A stretch of 64,000 nt of DNA from assembly GCA_019423635.1 (NCBI GenBank), contig JAHZBA010000001.1, positions 146,236 through 210,235 of the forward strand, given 5' to 3'. The translations under genes were made by a program, and so were the position numbers. Shown here piece by piece: positions 52,721-61,984 of the stretch; within the stretch, counting starts at the first letter, position 1, and each line of letters starts with the position of its first letter. Below the pieces are notes generated by a model. The model was not told the DNA's origin and did not search any database. It was given only the letters and a program-made list of their open reading frames with translations. This DNA is from Clostridiales bacterium (GTDB lineage: Bacteria; Bacillota; Clostridia; Oscillospirales; Oscillospiraceae).

Positions 52721-55700
52721 ATGAAAGAGAACAGCCGGCAACGGAAAAAATCCACCATCTTCCGGATCTTTTTGATTCCTCTGATTGCCATCATGCTGCT
52801 GCAAAGCGCCATCACCATCGGCACGCTGGTGGTGCGGCGAACGGCCAAGACGCTGGAGGAGTACTCCGGCAATATGATGGGCCGTCTGGTGGAAAACCGG
52901 GGCGTGATTCTCCAGAGCGACATGAACCAGCGCTGGGCCTCCGTTTATCAGCAGGAGGCGCAGATGAACGCGCTGCTGGAGCAGTTCCTGCACAGCGCGG
53001 ACACGGATCTGAAGACGCTGCTTCACTCCGAGGAGCAAAAGCGCCTTTTGCTGGAACAGCTGTTTCCGGAGTGCCTGGACATTTTGCAGAACAACTCCAC
53101 CACCGGCGTCTTTTTGATCCTGGCCGGAGCGGACGATGGGACGGCGGCGGAGCTGGACGGTTTTTTCATCCGGGATTCCGACCCCTACACCAACCCCGCG
53201 AACAACTCGGATCTGCTGCTGGAGCGGGGGAGCAAGGAGCTCTCCAGGTCCTGGAACATCCCCCTGGACACCAACTGGACCACCCGCTTCCACGTGGAGG
53301 GCCAGGGGGTCAGCGCGGCGGAGCGCTATTTCTATGAGCCCTGGCGGGCAGGCAGGGACTACCCGGAGGCGGATGCGGCGGATCTGGGCTACTGGTCGCC
53401 GCCCTTCTGTCTGGAAAAGAGCGCTGCGGACCCCCATGAGATGATTACCTACTCCCTGCCGCTGCGCTGCGAGGGGCAGATCTACGGCGTGATGGGCGTG
53501 GAGATCTCCAGCAGGAGCCTGTACGACTATTTCCCCGTGGCGGAGCTGAACGAGACCCAGCAGTCTGGATATCTGCTGGCCGTCAGGAGCGGTGAGAACT
53601 GTTACCGCCCGCTGGTGGGCAAGGGAGTGCTCTATGATCTGGTCCGCTCCGTGGACGGAGACGTGCTGCTGCAGGAGATGGGGTATCAGGACCTGTGCCG
53701 GGTGGAGGGCGTCAGCCTGAACGGCCAGGGCGTCTACGCGGTGGAATATCCGCTGAAGCTCTACAGCAGCAACGTGCCTTATGAGGATACCGAGTGGGTG
53801 CTTTTGGGACTGGACACGGAGGAGGACCTCTTCGGCATGAGCCGCCAGCTCTATGTCTGGATCGTATTTGCCGTTCTGATCGGCCTTGGCTTCGGCGTGC
53901 TGGGCATCTATCTGGCGGTTCGCCACCTGACCCGGCCGGTTCAGCAGCTGATGGAGTGCATCAGCCAGGGGGCGGCGGGACTGGGAACCTTTAAGGCCTC
54001 CAATATTCTGGAGGTGGACGCCCTCTATGACGTGGTGGTGGATCTGACGGAGCGGCAGCGGGAGGCGGAAAATATCCTTCTGGAGGAGAAGGAGCGCTAC
54101 AAGGTGGCTCTGGAGTCCTCCAGGGACATCTTCTTCTCCTACGACCTGAGAAGCCAGATGCTGGACATTGTGAACCATCCCACCATGAGCGGGCAGTGGC
54201 AGTGCGGCAGCCTTGGGGGGAGCTTCATCGACCCTGCGTGTATTTACGAGGCGGACCGGGCACAGACCATCAGGGCTTTGCAGAATCTGGAGGACAGCGT
54301 ATATACGGAGTTCCGTCTGAAATGGCCGCAGGATTCCGGCTTTCTCTGGGTGGCGCTCACCGGCAAGACGGTCTGCGATACCGATGGGCAGCGCTGGAAG
54401 CTGGTGGGCAGCATCCGCGATATTCAAGAGCAGAAGGAGCGGGAGGCCGCGCAGCTGCGCAGGAACACCATGGACGGTGTCACCGGCCTCTACGCCTACA
54501 GCGCCGGCCTGAAGGAGCTGACCGCCTGTCGGGAGGACCGGCCGGAGGGCGTCATGGTCAGTTTGTTCCTGGACCAGCTGAAGCAGACCAACGAGAAAAA
54601 CGGCATTGTGTTCGGGGATATGATCCTGGAGGAGCTGGGCCAGCTGGTGCAGGCACACTGTCAGGCCCTGACGGAGGAGACCGGCTGCCGCACGGTGGCG
54701 CTGCGGCTGAATCGGGATGAGCTTGTTTTGTGGCTGGAGGGGCAGACGGAGGCCCGGGCCTCGTCCTTTGTCCGGGCGCTGCTGGACAAGGCGGCGGCCT
54801 GCCTGCGGGAGTTTCCCGTCCGGCTGCAGGCCGGTATGGTTCAGGCGGAGCGGGGCGGGGACGCGGAGGAGCTGATCCGCATGGCGAAGCTGGCCCGGAG
54901 TGCCGGCCATCCCGGCACCGGCGGGCGGCCCTGCTTTTACGAGGAGCTTCCGGAGAAGAGCCGCGCCGTCCTGCCGCCTTTGCAGGTCCACGAGACCAAC
55001 AGCCTGGGCTACGGCGAGGACGTGAGCCTGGTGTCTGTGGCGCTGAACCTCTTTGGAAAGGGCGGGGATTTTCCGGCCCAGATGATGCTGATGATCCGGA
55101 AGCTGGGCAGGTACTACGAGGCCGACGGCGTGCTGGTGTCGCTGCTGCGGGCGGATTTCAATTCCAACTATCTGAACTATCAGTGGAGCCGCAGCGGCGA
55201 GGAGAGCGCGAGGAGTGTCAGCAAGTACAGGGAGGAGGAACAGAAGGCCTTTTTCGGCTGGCTGGGACAGGAGGAGCTCCGGTATTTCTCCCCGGAGGAC
55301 AGCTGTGAGAGAGTGCTTCAGTGCTTTCTGAATGTCTCGCCGGGACAGCGGGGACTGGTGCTGCCGATGTACGACAGCGGCAGCTATACCGGCAACGTCT
55401 GCATCCTGGGCCTGGGGCCGGAGCTTTTGGAGGACCCGGAGGAGTACCAGAATCTGGCGGAGCTGGGTCAGGTGATTCAAAGCCAGCTGAACCAGCAGCA
55501 GCACGACATCGCCAGCAAGGCGAAATCGGAGTTCCTCTCCCGCATGAGCCACGAGATCCGGACGCCCATGAACGGCATCATCGGCATGACGGCCATTGCG
55601 CTGCAGAAGGGACAGGGACAGGAGCGGATTTTGGACTGCCTCCAGAAAATCCAGTCCTCCTCCAATTATCTGCTGGGGCTGATTAACGACATCCTGGACA

Positions 55701-56632
55701 TGTCCAAGATCGAGAGCGGCAAAATGAAGCTGGAGTCTGTCAACTTCGAGATGCGGGAGATGCTGGACACCATTCAGGAGCTGATCCAGCCTCAGGCGTC
55801 CGCCAAGCAGATTGACTTTGTGCAGGAGGTGAGCCTGGTACACGACTGGTTCCTGGCGGACAAGATGCGGATCAGCCAGGTGCTGATCAATCTGCTGGGC
55901 AATGCGGTGAAATTCACCCCGGAGGGCGGAAAGATCCTCCTGACCATAGAGGAGCACGATAGTGGAGGAGAGACGCCGGTGGTGTCTTTCTCGGTGCGGG
56001 ACACCGGAATCGGAATCGCCAAGGAGGAGCAGGAGCGGGTCTTCCGGTCCTTTGAGCAGGCGGGGGCGAATCCCTCCAAGCAGCAGGGGACCGGGCTGGG
56101 ATTGTCCATCAGCAGCCGTCTGGTGCGGATGATGGGCAGCAGCATCCAGCTGGACAGCGCTCCCGGAGAGGGCAGCACCTTCCGCTTTTCCATTCCGCTG
56201 GCTCTGGGCGAGTGTGTGGAGACCCGCGCCAGGACGGAGGAGATCTCCTTTGAGGGCTATCACATTCTGGTGGTGGAGGACAACGAGCTGAATGCGGAGA
56301 TTGCCCAGTGCCTGCTGGAAGAGCGCGGCTTTGAGGTGGAGTGCGTCTATGACGGCGCCCAGGCGGTGGAGCGCATCCGCACCACGCCGCCGGGCACCTA
56401 CGATGTGATTTTGATGGACATCATGATGCCGGTGATGGACGGGCTGGAGGCCACCCGGGTGATCCGGAGCATGGAGCGGGAGGACTGCCGGACCATTCCC
56501 ATCATCGCCATGTCGGCCAACGCCTTTGACGACGACCTGAAAAAGTCGGTGGCCTGCGGCATGAACGGACATCTGTCCAAGCCGGTGGAGGTGGAGCGGC
56601 TGTACCAGGTGCTGAACGAGGTGCTCCGCTGA
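52721..56632 (+). CDS. Hybrid sensor histidine kinase with a degenerate GGDEF segment
   Basis: The 1303-residue protein has a first helix at about 14-36, a large extracytoplasmic sensor (about 37-375), a second helix (about 378-400), HAMP (about 400-450) and PAS (about 455-575). A GGDEF-like segment (about 580-740) starts DGVTGLYAYSAG but has LNRDE in place of GGDEF. A GAF-like stretch follows (about 750-920). The HisKA motif SRMSHEIRTPMNGIIGM has its phospho-His near 943, then HATPase (NLLGNAVKFTP, DTGIGIAKEE) and a receiver domain (LMDIMMPVMDG). No DNA-binding domain is present, so the output must pass to another protein. It is coupled to the preceding binding lipoprotein gene. Confidence 0.88.
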   Translation: MKENSRQRKKSTIFRIFLIPLIAIMLLQSAITIGTLVVRRTAKTLEEYSGNMMGRLVENRGVILQSDMNQRWASVYQQEAQMNALLEQFLHSADTDLKTLLHSEEQKRLLLEQLFPECLDILQNNSTTGVFLILAGADDGTAAELDGFFIRDSDPYTNPANNSDLLLERGSKELSRSWNIPLDTNWTTRFHVEGQGVSAAERYFYEPWRAGRDYPEADAADLGYWSPPFCLEKSAADPHEMITYSLPLRCEGQIYGVMGVEISSRSLYDYFPVAELNETQQSGYLLAVRSGENCYRPLVGKGVLYDLVRSVDGDVLLQEMGYQDLCRVEGVSLNGQGVYAVEYPLKLYSSNVPYEDTEWVLLGLDTEEDLFGMSRQLYVWIVFAVLIGLGFGVLGIYLAVRHLTRPVQQLMECISQGAAGLGTFKASNILEVDALYDVVVDLTERQREAENILLEEKERYKVALESSRDIFFSYDLRSQMLDIVNHPTMSGQWQCGSLGGSFIDPACIYEADRAQTIRALQNLEDSVYTEFRLKWPQDSGFLWVALTGKTVCDTDGQRWKLVGSIRDIQEQKEREAAQLRRNTMDGVTGLYAYSAGLKELTACREDRPEGVMVSLFLDQLKQTNEKNGIVFGDMILEELGQLVQAHCQALTEETGCRTVALRLNRDELVLWLEGQTEARASSFVRALLDKAAACLREFPVRLQAGMVQAERGGDAEELIRMAKLARSAGHPGTGGRPCFYEELPEKSRAVLPPLQVHETNSLGYGEDVSLVSVALNLFGKGGDFPAQMMLMIRKLGRYYEADGVLVSLLRADFNSNYLNYQWSRSGEESARSVSKYREEEQKAFFGWLGQEELRYFSPEDSCERVLQCFLNVSPGQRGLVLPMYDSGSYTGNVCILGLGPELLEDPEEYQNLAELGQVIQSQLNQQQHDIASKAKSEFLSRMSHEIRTPMNGIIGMTAIALQKGQGQERILDCLQKIQSSSNYLLGLINDILDMSKIESGKMKLESVNFEMREMLDTIQELIQPQASAKQIDFVQEVSLVHDWFLADKMRISQVLINLLGNAVKFTPEGGKILLTIEEHDSGGETPVVSFSVRDTGIGIAKEEQERVFRSFEQAGANPSKQQGTGLGLSISSRLVRMMGSSIQLDSAPGEGSTFRFSIPLALGECVETRARTEEISFEGYHILVVEDNELNAEIAQCLLEERGFEVECVYDGAQAVERIRTTPPGTYDVILMDIMMPVMDGLEATRVIRSMEREDCRTIPIIAMSANAFDDDLKKSVACGMNGHLSKPVEVERLYQVLNEVLR

Positions 56633-56659
56633 GAGGCCGGAGAGGAGGCCGTATTTTTG

Positions 56660-56712
56660 AAAACCGCGCCCCCGCCGGAGGTTTTGATGGCCCCCGGCGG
56701 GGGCGGTTTTTC
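56660..56712 (+). terminator. Terminator of the hybrid kinase operon
   Basis: Long stem opening AAAACCGC and CCCCCGCCGG, closing CCGGCGGGGG and CGGTTTTT, 25 bases after the stop codon. Confidence 0.85.
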
Positions 56713-56743
56713 CGCTGCGGCGCCGGGGCGGAAAACAAGCGTC

Positions 56744-56772
56744 TTGACGGGGACCGGCCAGGGGGCTACAAT
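56744..56772 (+). promoter_or_regulatory. Promoter of the second MATE gene
   Basis: TTGACG (56744-56749), 17-base spacer, TACAAT (56767-56772), 34 bases before the ATG. Confidence 0.75.
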
Positions 56773-56806
56773 GAAAGGGAAACCATCCGAAAAAGGAGGG
56801 CGTCTC

Positions 56807-58141
56807 ATGGCTGAAGTGAACAAGATGGAGTCCAGGCCCGTTCTGCCCCTGATCGTGTCCATGTCCGTGCCGCCGCTGATCTCCATGTTTATGCAGTACT
56901 CCTACAACTTCGTGGACTGCATGTTCGTCTCCTGGATCAGCGAGGAGGCGCTGACGGCGGTGTCCCTGGCCTTCCCCATCACTACGCTGATGATCGCCAT
57001 GTCCATCGGCCTGGGCGTGGGTGTGAATGTGCTGATCTCCAACCGCCTGGGCCAGAAGCGCTTTGAAGAGGCCAACCAGATTGCCGCCAACGGCATTGTC
57101 CTCTCGGCGGGCTGCGGCGTGGTCATCACGGCGGTGGTGCTGGCGATTCTGGAGCCCTTCTTTGCCTCCTTCGCGGAGTCCGGCGTGATTTACGAGTACG
57201 GGATGCAGTACATGCGGGTGTGCGCCTTCATGGAGGTGTCCAACATGGTCCACATCTGCATCCAGAAGATCATCCAGGGCACCGGAAACATGCTGGCGCC
57301 CATGGGCTTTCAGATCGCCGGCGTGGTGCTGAACTATATCCTGGACCCCGTGCTGATCTTTGGCAAGGGACCCTTCCCGGCCATGGGCATTCGGGGGGCT
57401 GCCGTAGCCACCGTGACGGGGTATACCTTCAGCATGATTCTGGCCTTCGGCGTGCTGCTGTTCACCAGGCAGAAGGTGCGGCTCAGCGCCAGAGCCTTCC
57501 GGATGGACCTCCGGATCTTCCGGGAGATCTTTGTGATCGGCTTCCCCTCCTTTGTGATGAACGCCTTGGGGGCGGTGATGATCCTCTTCACCAACTGGTT
57601 CCTCAAGGCCTACTCCATGACCGCCGTGGCCTTTTTCGGCGCCTATTTCAAGCTGCAGCAGGTGGTGGTCATGACCCTGAACGGCCTGGTGCAGGGCTGC
57701 ATCCCCATCATGAGCTATAATTTCGGGGCCAGGAATGAGGGACGGCTGTACCAGGCCCTGCGGTACGGCACCGTGATCGCCTGCCTGCTTACAGGCCTCA
57801 GCACCGTGATCCTCTGGGTCTTCCCGGAGCAGATCCTGCGGATCTTCAAGGCCTCCGACAGCATGATGGCCTTCGGCGTGCCCGCCGTGCGGATCATGTC
57901 CGCCAGCTATGTCTTCGCGGCCGTCTCCACCATGCTGGCCTCCTTCATGCAGTCCACCAAGCGGGTGGGGTACAGTCTGCTGATCAATGCCCTGCGGCAG
58001 CTGGTGATCCTGATTCCCGTGATGTGGGCCTTCTCCAGCTGGATCGGGATGTCCGGCATCTGGTGGTCCTTCATCGTGACGGAGACGGCGACGGTTCTCA
58101 TTGCGTGGATGCTCCACAGGGGAAACCGGGTGGTGCTGTGA
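56807..58141 (+). CDS. MATE-family efflux transporter (second)
   Basis: The 444-residue protein has 12 membrane helices and the MATE two-lobe pattern: VPPLISMFMQYSYNFVDCMFVSWI near residue 20 and GFPSFVMNALGAVMI near 244. IPIMSYNFGARNEGRLYQAL near 300 is the family signature. It belongs to a different MATE subgroup from the gene at 17128. ATG 56807 has AAGGAGGG upstream; the longer frame runs through the terminator and promoter and is rejected. The substrate is unknown. Confidence 0.88.
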   Translation: MAEVNKMESRPVLPLIVSMSVPPLISMFMQYSYNFVDCMFVSWISEEALTAVSLAFPITTLMIAMSIGLGVGVNVLISNRLGQKRFEEANQIAANGIVLSAGCGVVITAVVLAILEPFFASFAESGVIYEYGMQYMRVCAFMEVSNMVHICIQKIIQGTGNMLAPMGFQIAGVVLNYILDPVLIFGKGPFPAMGIRGAAVATVTGYTFSMILAFGVLLFTRQKVRLSARAFRMDLRIFREIFVIGFPSFVMNALGAVMILFTNWFLKAYSMTAVAFFGAYFKLQQVVVMTLNGLVQGCIPIMSYNFGARNEGRLYQALRYGTVIACLLTGLSTVILWVFPEQILRIFKASDSMMAFGVPAVRIMSASYVFAAVSTMLASFMQSTKRVGYSLLINALRQLVILIPVMWAFSSWIGMSGIWWSFIVTETATVLIAWMLHRGNRVVL

Positions 58142-58213
58142 TCCGGAGCCTCGACCAGGCGGTTTCCCTTGACGTTCCCCTGGCGCAGTGCGTTTCATAT
58201 TCATAAGCTCCGC

Positions 58214-58257
58214 AAAAAACCGCGTCCGCAGGCTCTGCCTGTGGACGCGGTTTTTGT
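58214..58257. terminator. Bidirectional terminator between MATE and symporter genes
   Basis: CCGCGTCC-G-CAGG with CCTG-T-GGACGCGG, A-run before and T-run after. Confidence 0.85.
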
Positions 58258-58272
58258 ATTTTGTATGTTGGG

Positions 58273-59547
58273 TTATTTCTTCAGAGCCTTTTGGAGCCAG
58301 TCCCTGCCGTCCACGAACCGGGAGACGATGTAGCACACCACATAGTCGCCGGCGGCGTTGATCATGGTGGCGGGAGGGTCCACTAGGTTGCCGATGACCA
58401 CCAGAATGGGGAAGGCGATGTCCATCTGGGCGGGGAAGAAGATGGAGCAGATGATGTACTCGCCGATGTAGCCGCCGCCGGGGACGCCGCTCATGCCCAC
58501 GGAGCTGAGAACCGCCACCAGAACCACAGGGATCAGCATCCCCATGTCCAGCTTCTGCCCGAAGACCCCCAGCACAAAGGCAATTTTCAGCACGCAGCTG
58601 AAGCAGGAGCCGTCCATGTGCATGGTGGCGCCCAGGGGCAGCACCATGTCGGCCACGTCCTTGCGGATGCCGGTGTCGGCGGCCTCCTCCATGTTGGTGG
58701 GGATGGTGGCAACGGAGGAGCAGGTGCCAAGGGACACCACGGCAGGCTTTGTGATGTGGCGGAACATGGTGCCCACGGCCCCCTTGCCGCCGCCGAACCA
58801 GGCGAAGAGGGGCCAGGCCGTGAAGATGTAGAGGAAGCAGAGGGGATAGTAGACCGCCAGGGCCCGGGCGTAGTTCTCCGTGATCTGGGGACCGTAGGTG
58901 GCCACCAGGTCGGCGAAGAAGCCGAAGAAGGCGATGGGGGCGTAGTAGGTGATGATCTTTACGAATTTCAGCATCACGCTGGTGAGGTCCTCCAGGAAGC
59001 GGCCCACCGGGGTCTCCCTGCCGCCGTTGAGGTTCACGGCAAAGCCGAAGAGCAGGGAGAACACGATCAGAGGCAGCATGGCCCGGCGGGTCAGCAGGCC
59101 GCTGAAGTCGCTGGCGGTGAAGAAGTTCACAATCATGTCCGGCAGCGTGGCGTATTCCCCGATCTCCTCGGCGGCCAGATTCGTCCAGGCGGCGGGCACC
59201 GGCGGGAAGAGGAGCATCAGCACGTACATGATGACGGCGGCGATGGCGCCGGTGACCACAAAGGTTCCCACGGTGACGCCCATGATCTTGCCCGCCCGCT
59301 TCCGGCTCTCCATGTTGGCCACGGCGCTGGAGATGGAGGCAAATACCATGGGCACCACAATGCAGAACATCATATTGATGAACACGGTGCCCAGGGGCTT
59401 GAGGACGGTGGCGCCGGTGCCGGAGATCACGGCGCCGCCCTCGTCCACCTCCGCGGGCCAGACCCAGCCCAGAATGGCGCCCAGGATCATAGCCCCCAGC
59501 ATGATGGCCAGAAAGGCGTAGTTCTTCGCGATGGATTTCTTTTCCAT
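58273..59547 (-). CDS. Dicarboxylate/amino acid:cation symporter (DAACS family)
   Basis: The 424-residue protein is a glutamate/aspartate or C4-dicarboxylate symporter of the GltP/DctA family. It has eight helices and two re-entrant hairpins. The first hairpin carries the serine-rich loop in LGTCSSVATIPTNMEEA near residue 270. The metal/substrate segment follows as LPLGATMHMDGSCF near 300, and the second hairpin VGMSGVPGGGYIGE near 355. Usual DAACS members have NMDGTA at the metal site; here it reads MHMDGS, so ion coupling may differ. ATG 59547 has GGAGGG upstream. Confidence 0.88.
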   Translation of the reverse strand: MEKKSIAKNYAFLAIMLGAMILGAILGWVWPAEVDEGGAVISGTGATVLKPLGTVFINMMFCIVVPMVFASISSAVANMESRKRAGKIMGVTVGTFVVTGAIAAVIMYVLMLLFPPVPAAWTNLAAEEIGEYATLPDMIVNFFTASDFSGLLTRRAMLPLIVFSLLFGFAVNLNGGRETPVGRFLEDLTSVMLKFVKIITYYAPIAFFGFFADLVATYGPQITENYARALAVYYPLCFLYIFTAWPLFAWFGGGKGAVGTMFRHITKPAVVSLGTCSSVATIPTNMEEAADTGIRKDVADMVLPLGATMHMDGSCFSCVLKIAFVLGVFGQKLDMGMLIPVVLVAVLSSVGMSGVPGGGYIGEYIICSIFFPAQMDIAFPILVVIGNLVDPPATMINAAGDYVVCYIVSRFVDGRDWLQKALKK

Positions 59548-59596
59548 GGTTTCCCTCCTAAAATAGTTCCGCGTGTTTTCACTTCTCCTCAAAACA

Positions 59597-59643
59597 GCTC
59601 TGAAAAAAGCAATTCTGGAAAAACGGCTCTGGAAAAAACGGCG
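59597..59643. repeat. Three direct copies of a CTCTGGAAAAAACGG-like unit
   Basis: Degenerate 14-17-base units at 59597, 59613 and 59627 lie 50-95 bases upstream of the symporter start. Repeated sites of this kind can be regulator binding sites; no matching regulator was identified. Confidence 0.4.
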
Positions 59644-59693
59644 CTGCGTCGCTGTTGCTTCGGCTTGGGAAAATACCGGACGATCAGAGCGAG

Positions 59694-60542
59694 TTACTTT
59701 TCTCCCGAGAAAAGTGACTCATCCGTGATCTCGCCCTTGCAGACGAGGTTGGTGGGACCGGTGAGGGACAGGTCCGTGATGCGGCCGCCGCTTTGCTCCG
59801 CATCCACGATCAGGGTGCCTCCGGCCATGTCCGCCCGGACCTGGCGGCCGCTGACCCGGCCCTGGAGGGTCAGCACCGTCACCACGGACCCGGTGCCGGT
59901 GCCGCAGGCGTAGGTGAAATCCTCCACGCCCCGCTCAAAGGTCCGCTCATAGAGGTGGTCCTGATCCAGCAGCTCATAGAAATTGACGTTGGCCCCCTTG
60001 GGGAAGGCCGGGTGCCAGCGGAGCTTCCGGCCCAGCTCCCGCAGCGCCTGTGTGTCGGCGCCCTGCAGGCCGGAATAGGGCACCACCGCGTGGGGAAGGC
60101 CGGGATTGCCCAGCTCCACATAAGCGCAGGGATATGTGACACCATCCATCTCCACAGGGGCGTCCAGCCGGACCGTGGTGGGGTCGTTGAGGCGGATCTT
60201 GTACAGGCGGCGGTCCATCCGCACGCCTGTCACCACGCCGGCGGTGGTCTCCACGGTCTGAGTCTCCCCGGCCAGGCCGTTTTCATAGCCGTAGCGGCAG
60301 ATGCACCGGGCGCCATTGCCGCACATCTCGCCGACGCTGCCGTCGGAGTTGAAAAACAGCATTTTGAAGTCGCCGCCCTGGGTGGGGGCGTCCACCACCA
60401 TCAGCCCGTCGGCTCCAATGGACAGGTGCCGCTCACACAGTGTCCGGGCGATCCGGGGAAAGTGCTCAGGGGGCAGGTGCTCCGTCAGATTGTTCAGGAT
60501 GAGAAAATCGTTGCCGGCTCCGTTCATTTTCCAGAAGTTCAT
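59694..60542 (-). CDS. dapF: Diaminopimelate epimerase
   Basis: DapF converts LL- to meso-diaminopimelate for lysine and peptidoglycan. The 282-residue protein has MNGAGNDFLIL at the start, the first catalytic Cys in MCGNGARCICRYG near residue 73, and the second in YACGTGTGS near 218. AGGAGGGAGT lies before ATG 60542. It implies meso-DAP type peptidoglycan. A stem GAGT-ACTTTTCT with its partner covers the stop codon. It stands apart from other lysine genes. Confidence 0.95.
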   Translation of the reverse strand: MNFWKMNGAGNDFLILNNLTEHLPPEHFPRIARTLCERHLSIGADGLMVVDAPTQGGDFKMLFFNSDGSVGEMCGNGARCICRYGYENGLAGETQTVETTAGVVTGVRMDRRLYKIRLNDPTTVRLDAPVEMDGVTYPCAYVELGNPGLPHAVVPYSGLQGADTQALRELGRKLRWHPAFPKGANVNFYELLDQDHLYERTFERGVEDFTYACGTGTGSVVTVLTLQGRVSGRQVRADMAGGTLIVDAEQSGGRITDLSLTGPTNLVCKGEITDESLFSGEK

Positions 60543-60632
60543 GGACTCCCTCCTTGCTGTTTCTATTATAAACGCACTATGCGCAGGTGAGTACCGGAGA
60601 AGGTGCTGAAAAACTTGTAAAAAGTGCGGACC

Positions 60633-61280
60633 CTATTTTCGGCGTTTCCAGGCACGCCAGGTGAGAAAGAGCAGCACCAGGGTGAGCAGGCCCCGCAGAA
60701 TGCCGATAGCAGCGGCGAAAATATAGGTGAGATGCCGCATCTCCGGGTTTGTGAGCACGGCGCGCAGATACCACAGGCCGCCCAGCAGTCCCCAGGGGGC
60801 GACGCTGGTATAGGGGCTGAACACGGCAAGGCTCAGTGCCGCAACAAGCCAGCCCGCAATCAGCCAGGGGTGCTTCTTGGCAAGAATCAGGGGCAGGCCC
60901 AGGATGACCAGAGCTGGGGCCGCCCAGATCAGCAAGGGGGCGCCCATCAGTCCGATAATGGCCAGGGCCGCGCCTGAGACCTCCATAACAATGCCCAGTT
61001 TCTGGACCGGGGACAGCTCCTCTTTCCGCTCCCGCTCCATATAGACCACCTGGGGCTGGGGCGGCTCTGGGGAATGGGGCTGCGCCTCATCCCGCACCAG
61101 CTCATCCACGCTCACGCCGAACAGGTCGGCCAGGCGGAGGATCTTGTCCAGATCAGGCGTGGACTGAGCCGTCTCCCACTTGCTGACAGATTGGCGGCTG
61201 ACCCCAAGCCGCTCCGCCAGCTCATCCTGGGACAGCCCGCGCCGGGTGCGCAGGGATAGGATCTTTTCCGCAAGTGTCAT
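60633..61280 (-). CDS. XRE-family regulator with C-terminal membrane helices
   Basis: The 215-residue protein has an N-terminal Cro/CI-type helix-turn-helix (LRTRRGLSQDELAERLGVSRQSVSKWE near residue 11) and a linker. Four to five hydrophobic helices follow (about 98-205). This membrane-linked XRE layout is frequent in Clostridia and is usually of unknown function. AAGGAGGT lies before ATG 61280. It has its own promoter and is divergent from a TetR gene. Confidence 0.85.
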   Translation of the reverse strand: MTLAEKILSLRTRRGLSQDELAERLGVSRQSVSKWETAQSTPDLDKILRLADLFGVSVDELVRDEAQPHSPEPPQPQVVYMERERKEELSPVQKLGIVMEVSGAALAIIGLMGAPLLIWAAPALVILGLPLILAKKHPWLIAGWLVAALSLAVFSPYTSVAPWGLLGGLWYLRAVLTNPEMRHLTYIFAAAIGILRGLLTLVLLFLTWRAWKRRK

Positions 61281-61308
61281 GGACTTGACCTCCTTTTGTT
61301 TCTCCTTT

Positions 61309-61336
61309 ATTATAGGAAGAAATGCTGAAAAAGCAA
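61309..61336 (-). promoter_or_regulatory. Promoter of the XRE gene
   Basis: Minus-strand TTGCTT (61331-61336), 16-base spacer, perfect TATAAT (61309-61314). Confidence 0.6.
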
Positions 61337-61393
61337 TCAAGCCGGCTTGGAAATTCCCGCAACTGACCGTTGCGGCGGGGCAGGAGGACGCAT

Positions 61394-61984
61394 ATGGCCA
61401 AGAAGAATACACGAAACACCCGGGAAAAGATCATCGACGCAGCCTGGAAACTGTTCTACAGCCAGGGCTACGACGACACCACCGTGGAGGAGATCATCGA
61501 GGAGTCGGGCACCTCCCGGGGGTCCTTCTACCACTACTTCCAGGGGAAGGATGACTTGCTGTCCACCCTGGCCGATGTCTTTGACCGGAAATATGAGGAG
61601 CTGGCGGTGGGACTGGACCCGGATCAGGACCGCTTTGACCAGCTGATGTATTTAAACCGGGAGCTGTTCGCCATGCTGGAGAACTCCATCTCCCTGGACC
61701 TGGCGGCCCGGCTGTACTCCTCTCAGCTGGTGACCCGGGGGGACAAGTCCCTCATGGACCGCAACCGCACCTACTACCGGCTGCTGCGGCAGATCGTCCT
61801 CCAGGGCCAGGAGCGGGGGGAGCTGCGGCGGGATGTCACCGCAAACGAGATTGTCCGGGCATACGCGCTTTGTGAACGGGCGCTGATCTACGACTGGTGT
61901 CTGTCCAGAGGCGATTACTCCCTCACACAGTACAGCGGCGCCATGCTGCCCATGTTCCTGCAAGGCTTTCGGGCGGGAGCGTAG
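61394..61984 (+). CDS. TetR-family transcription regulator
   Basis: The 196-residue protein has an N-terminal TetR helix-turn-helix (REKIIDAAWKLFYSQGYDDTTVEEI near residue 9, TSRGSFYHYFQGKDDLL near 38) and an all-helical ligand domain. Many such proteins repress efflux pumps, but no pump is adjacent except the PutP-type gene downstream. GGAGG lies before ATG 61394. The TAG stop (61982-61984) lies inside the left arm of the repeat at 61981-62049, so the repeat sets the C-terminus. Confidence 0.9.
   Translation: MAKKNTRNTREKIIDAAWKLFYSQGYDDTTVEEIIEESGTSRGSFYHYFQGKDDLLSTLADVFDRKYEELAVGLDPDQDRFDQLMYLNRELFAMLENSISLDLAARLYSSQLVTRGDKSLMDRNRTYYRLLRQIVLQGQERGELRRDVTANEIVRAYALCERALIYDWCLSRGDYSLTQYSGAMLPMFLQGFRAGA

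Noticed and set aside
52319..58336. A 2005-residue open frame on the minus strand
   Set aside because: It is antisense to the hybrid kinase and MATE genes, has a low-complexity composition rich in His, Pro, Gln and Arg, and no domains. High GC at third positions makes long antisense frames common here.
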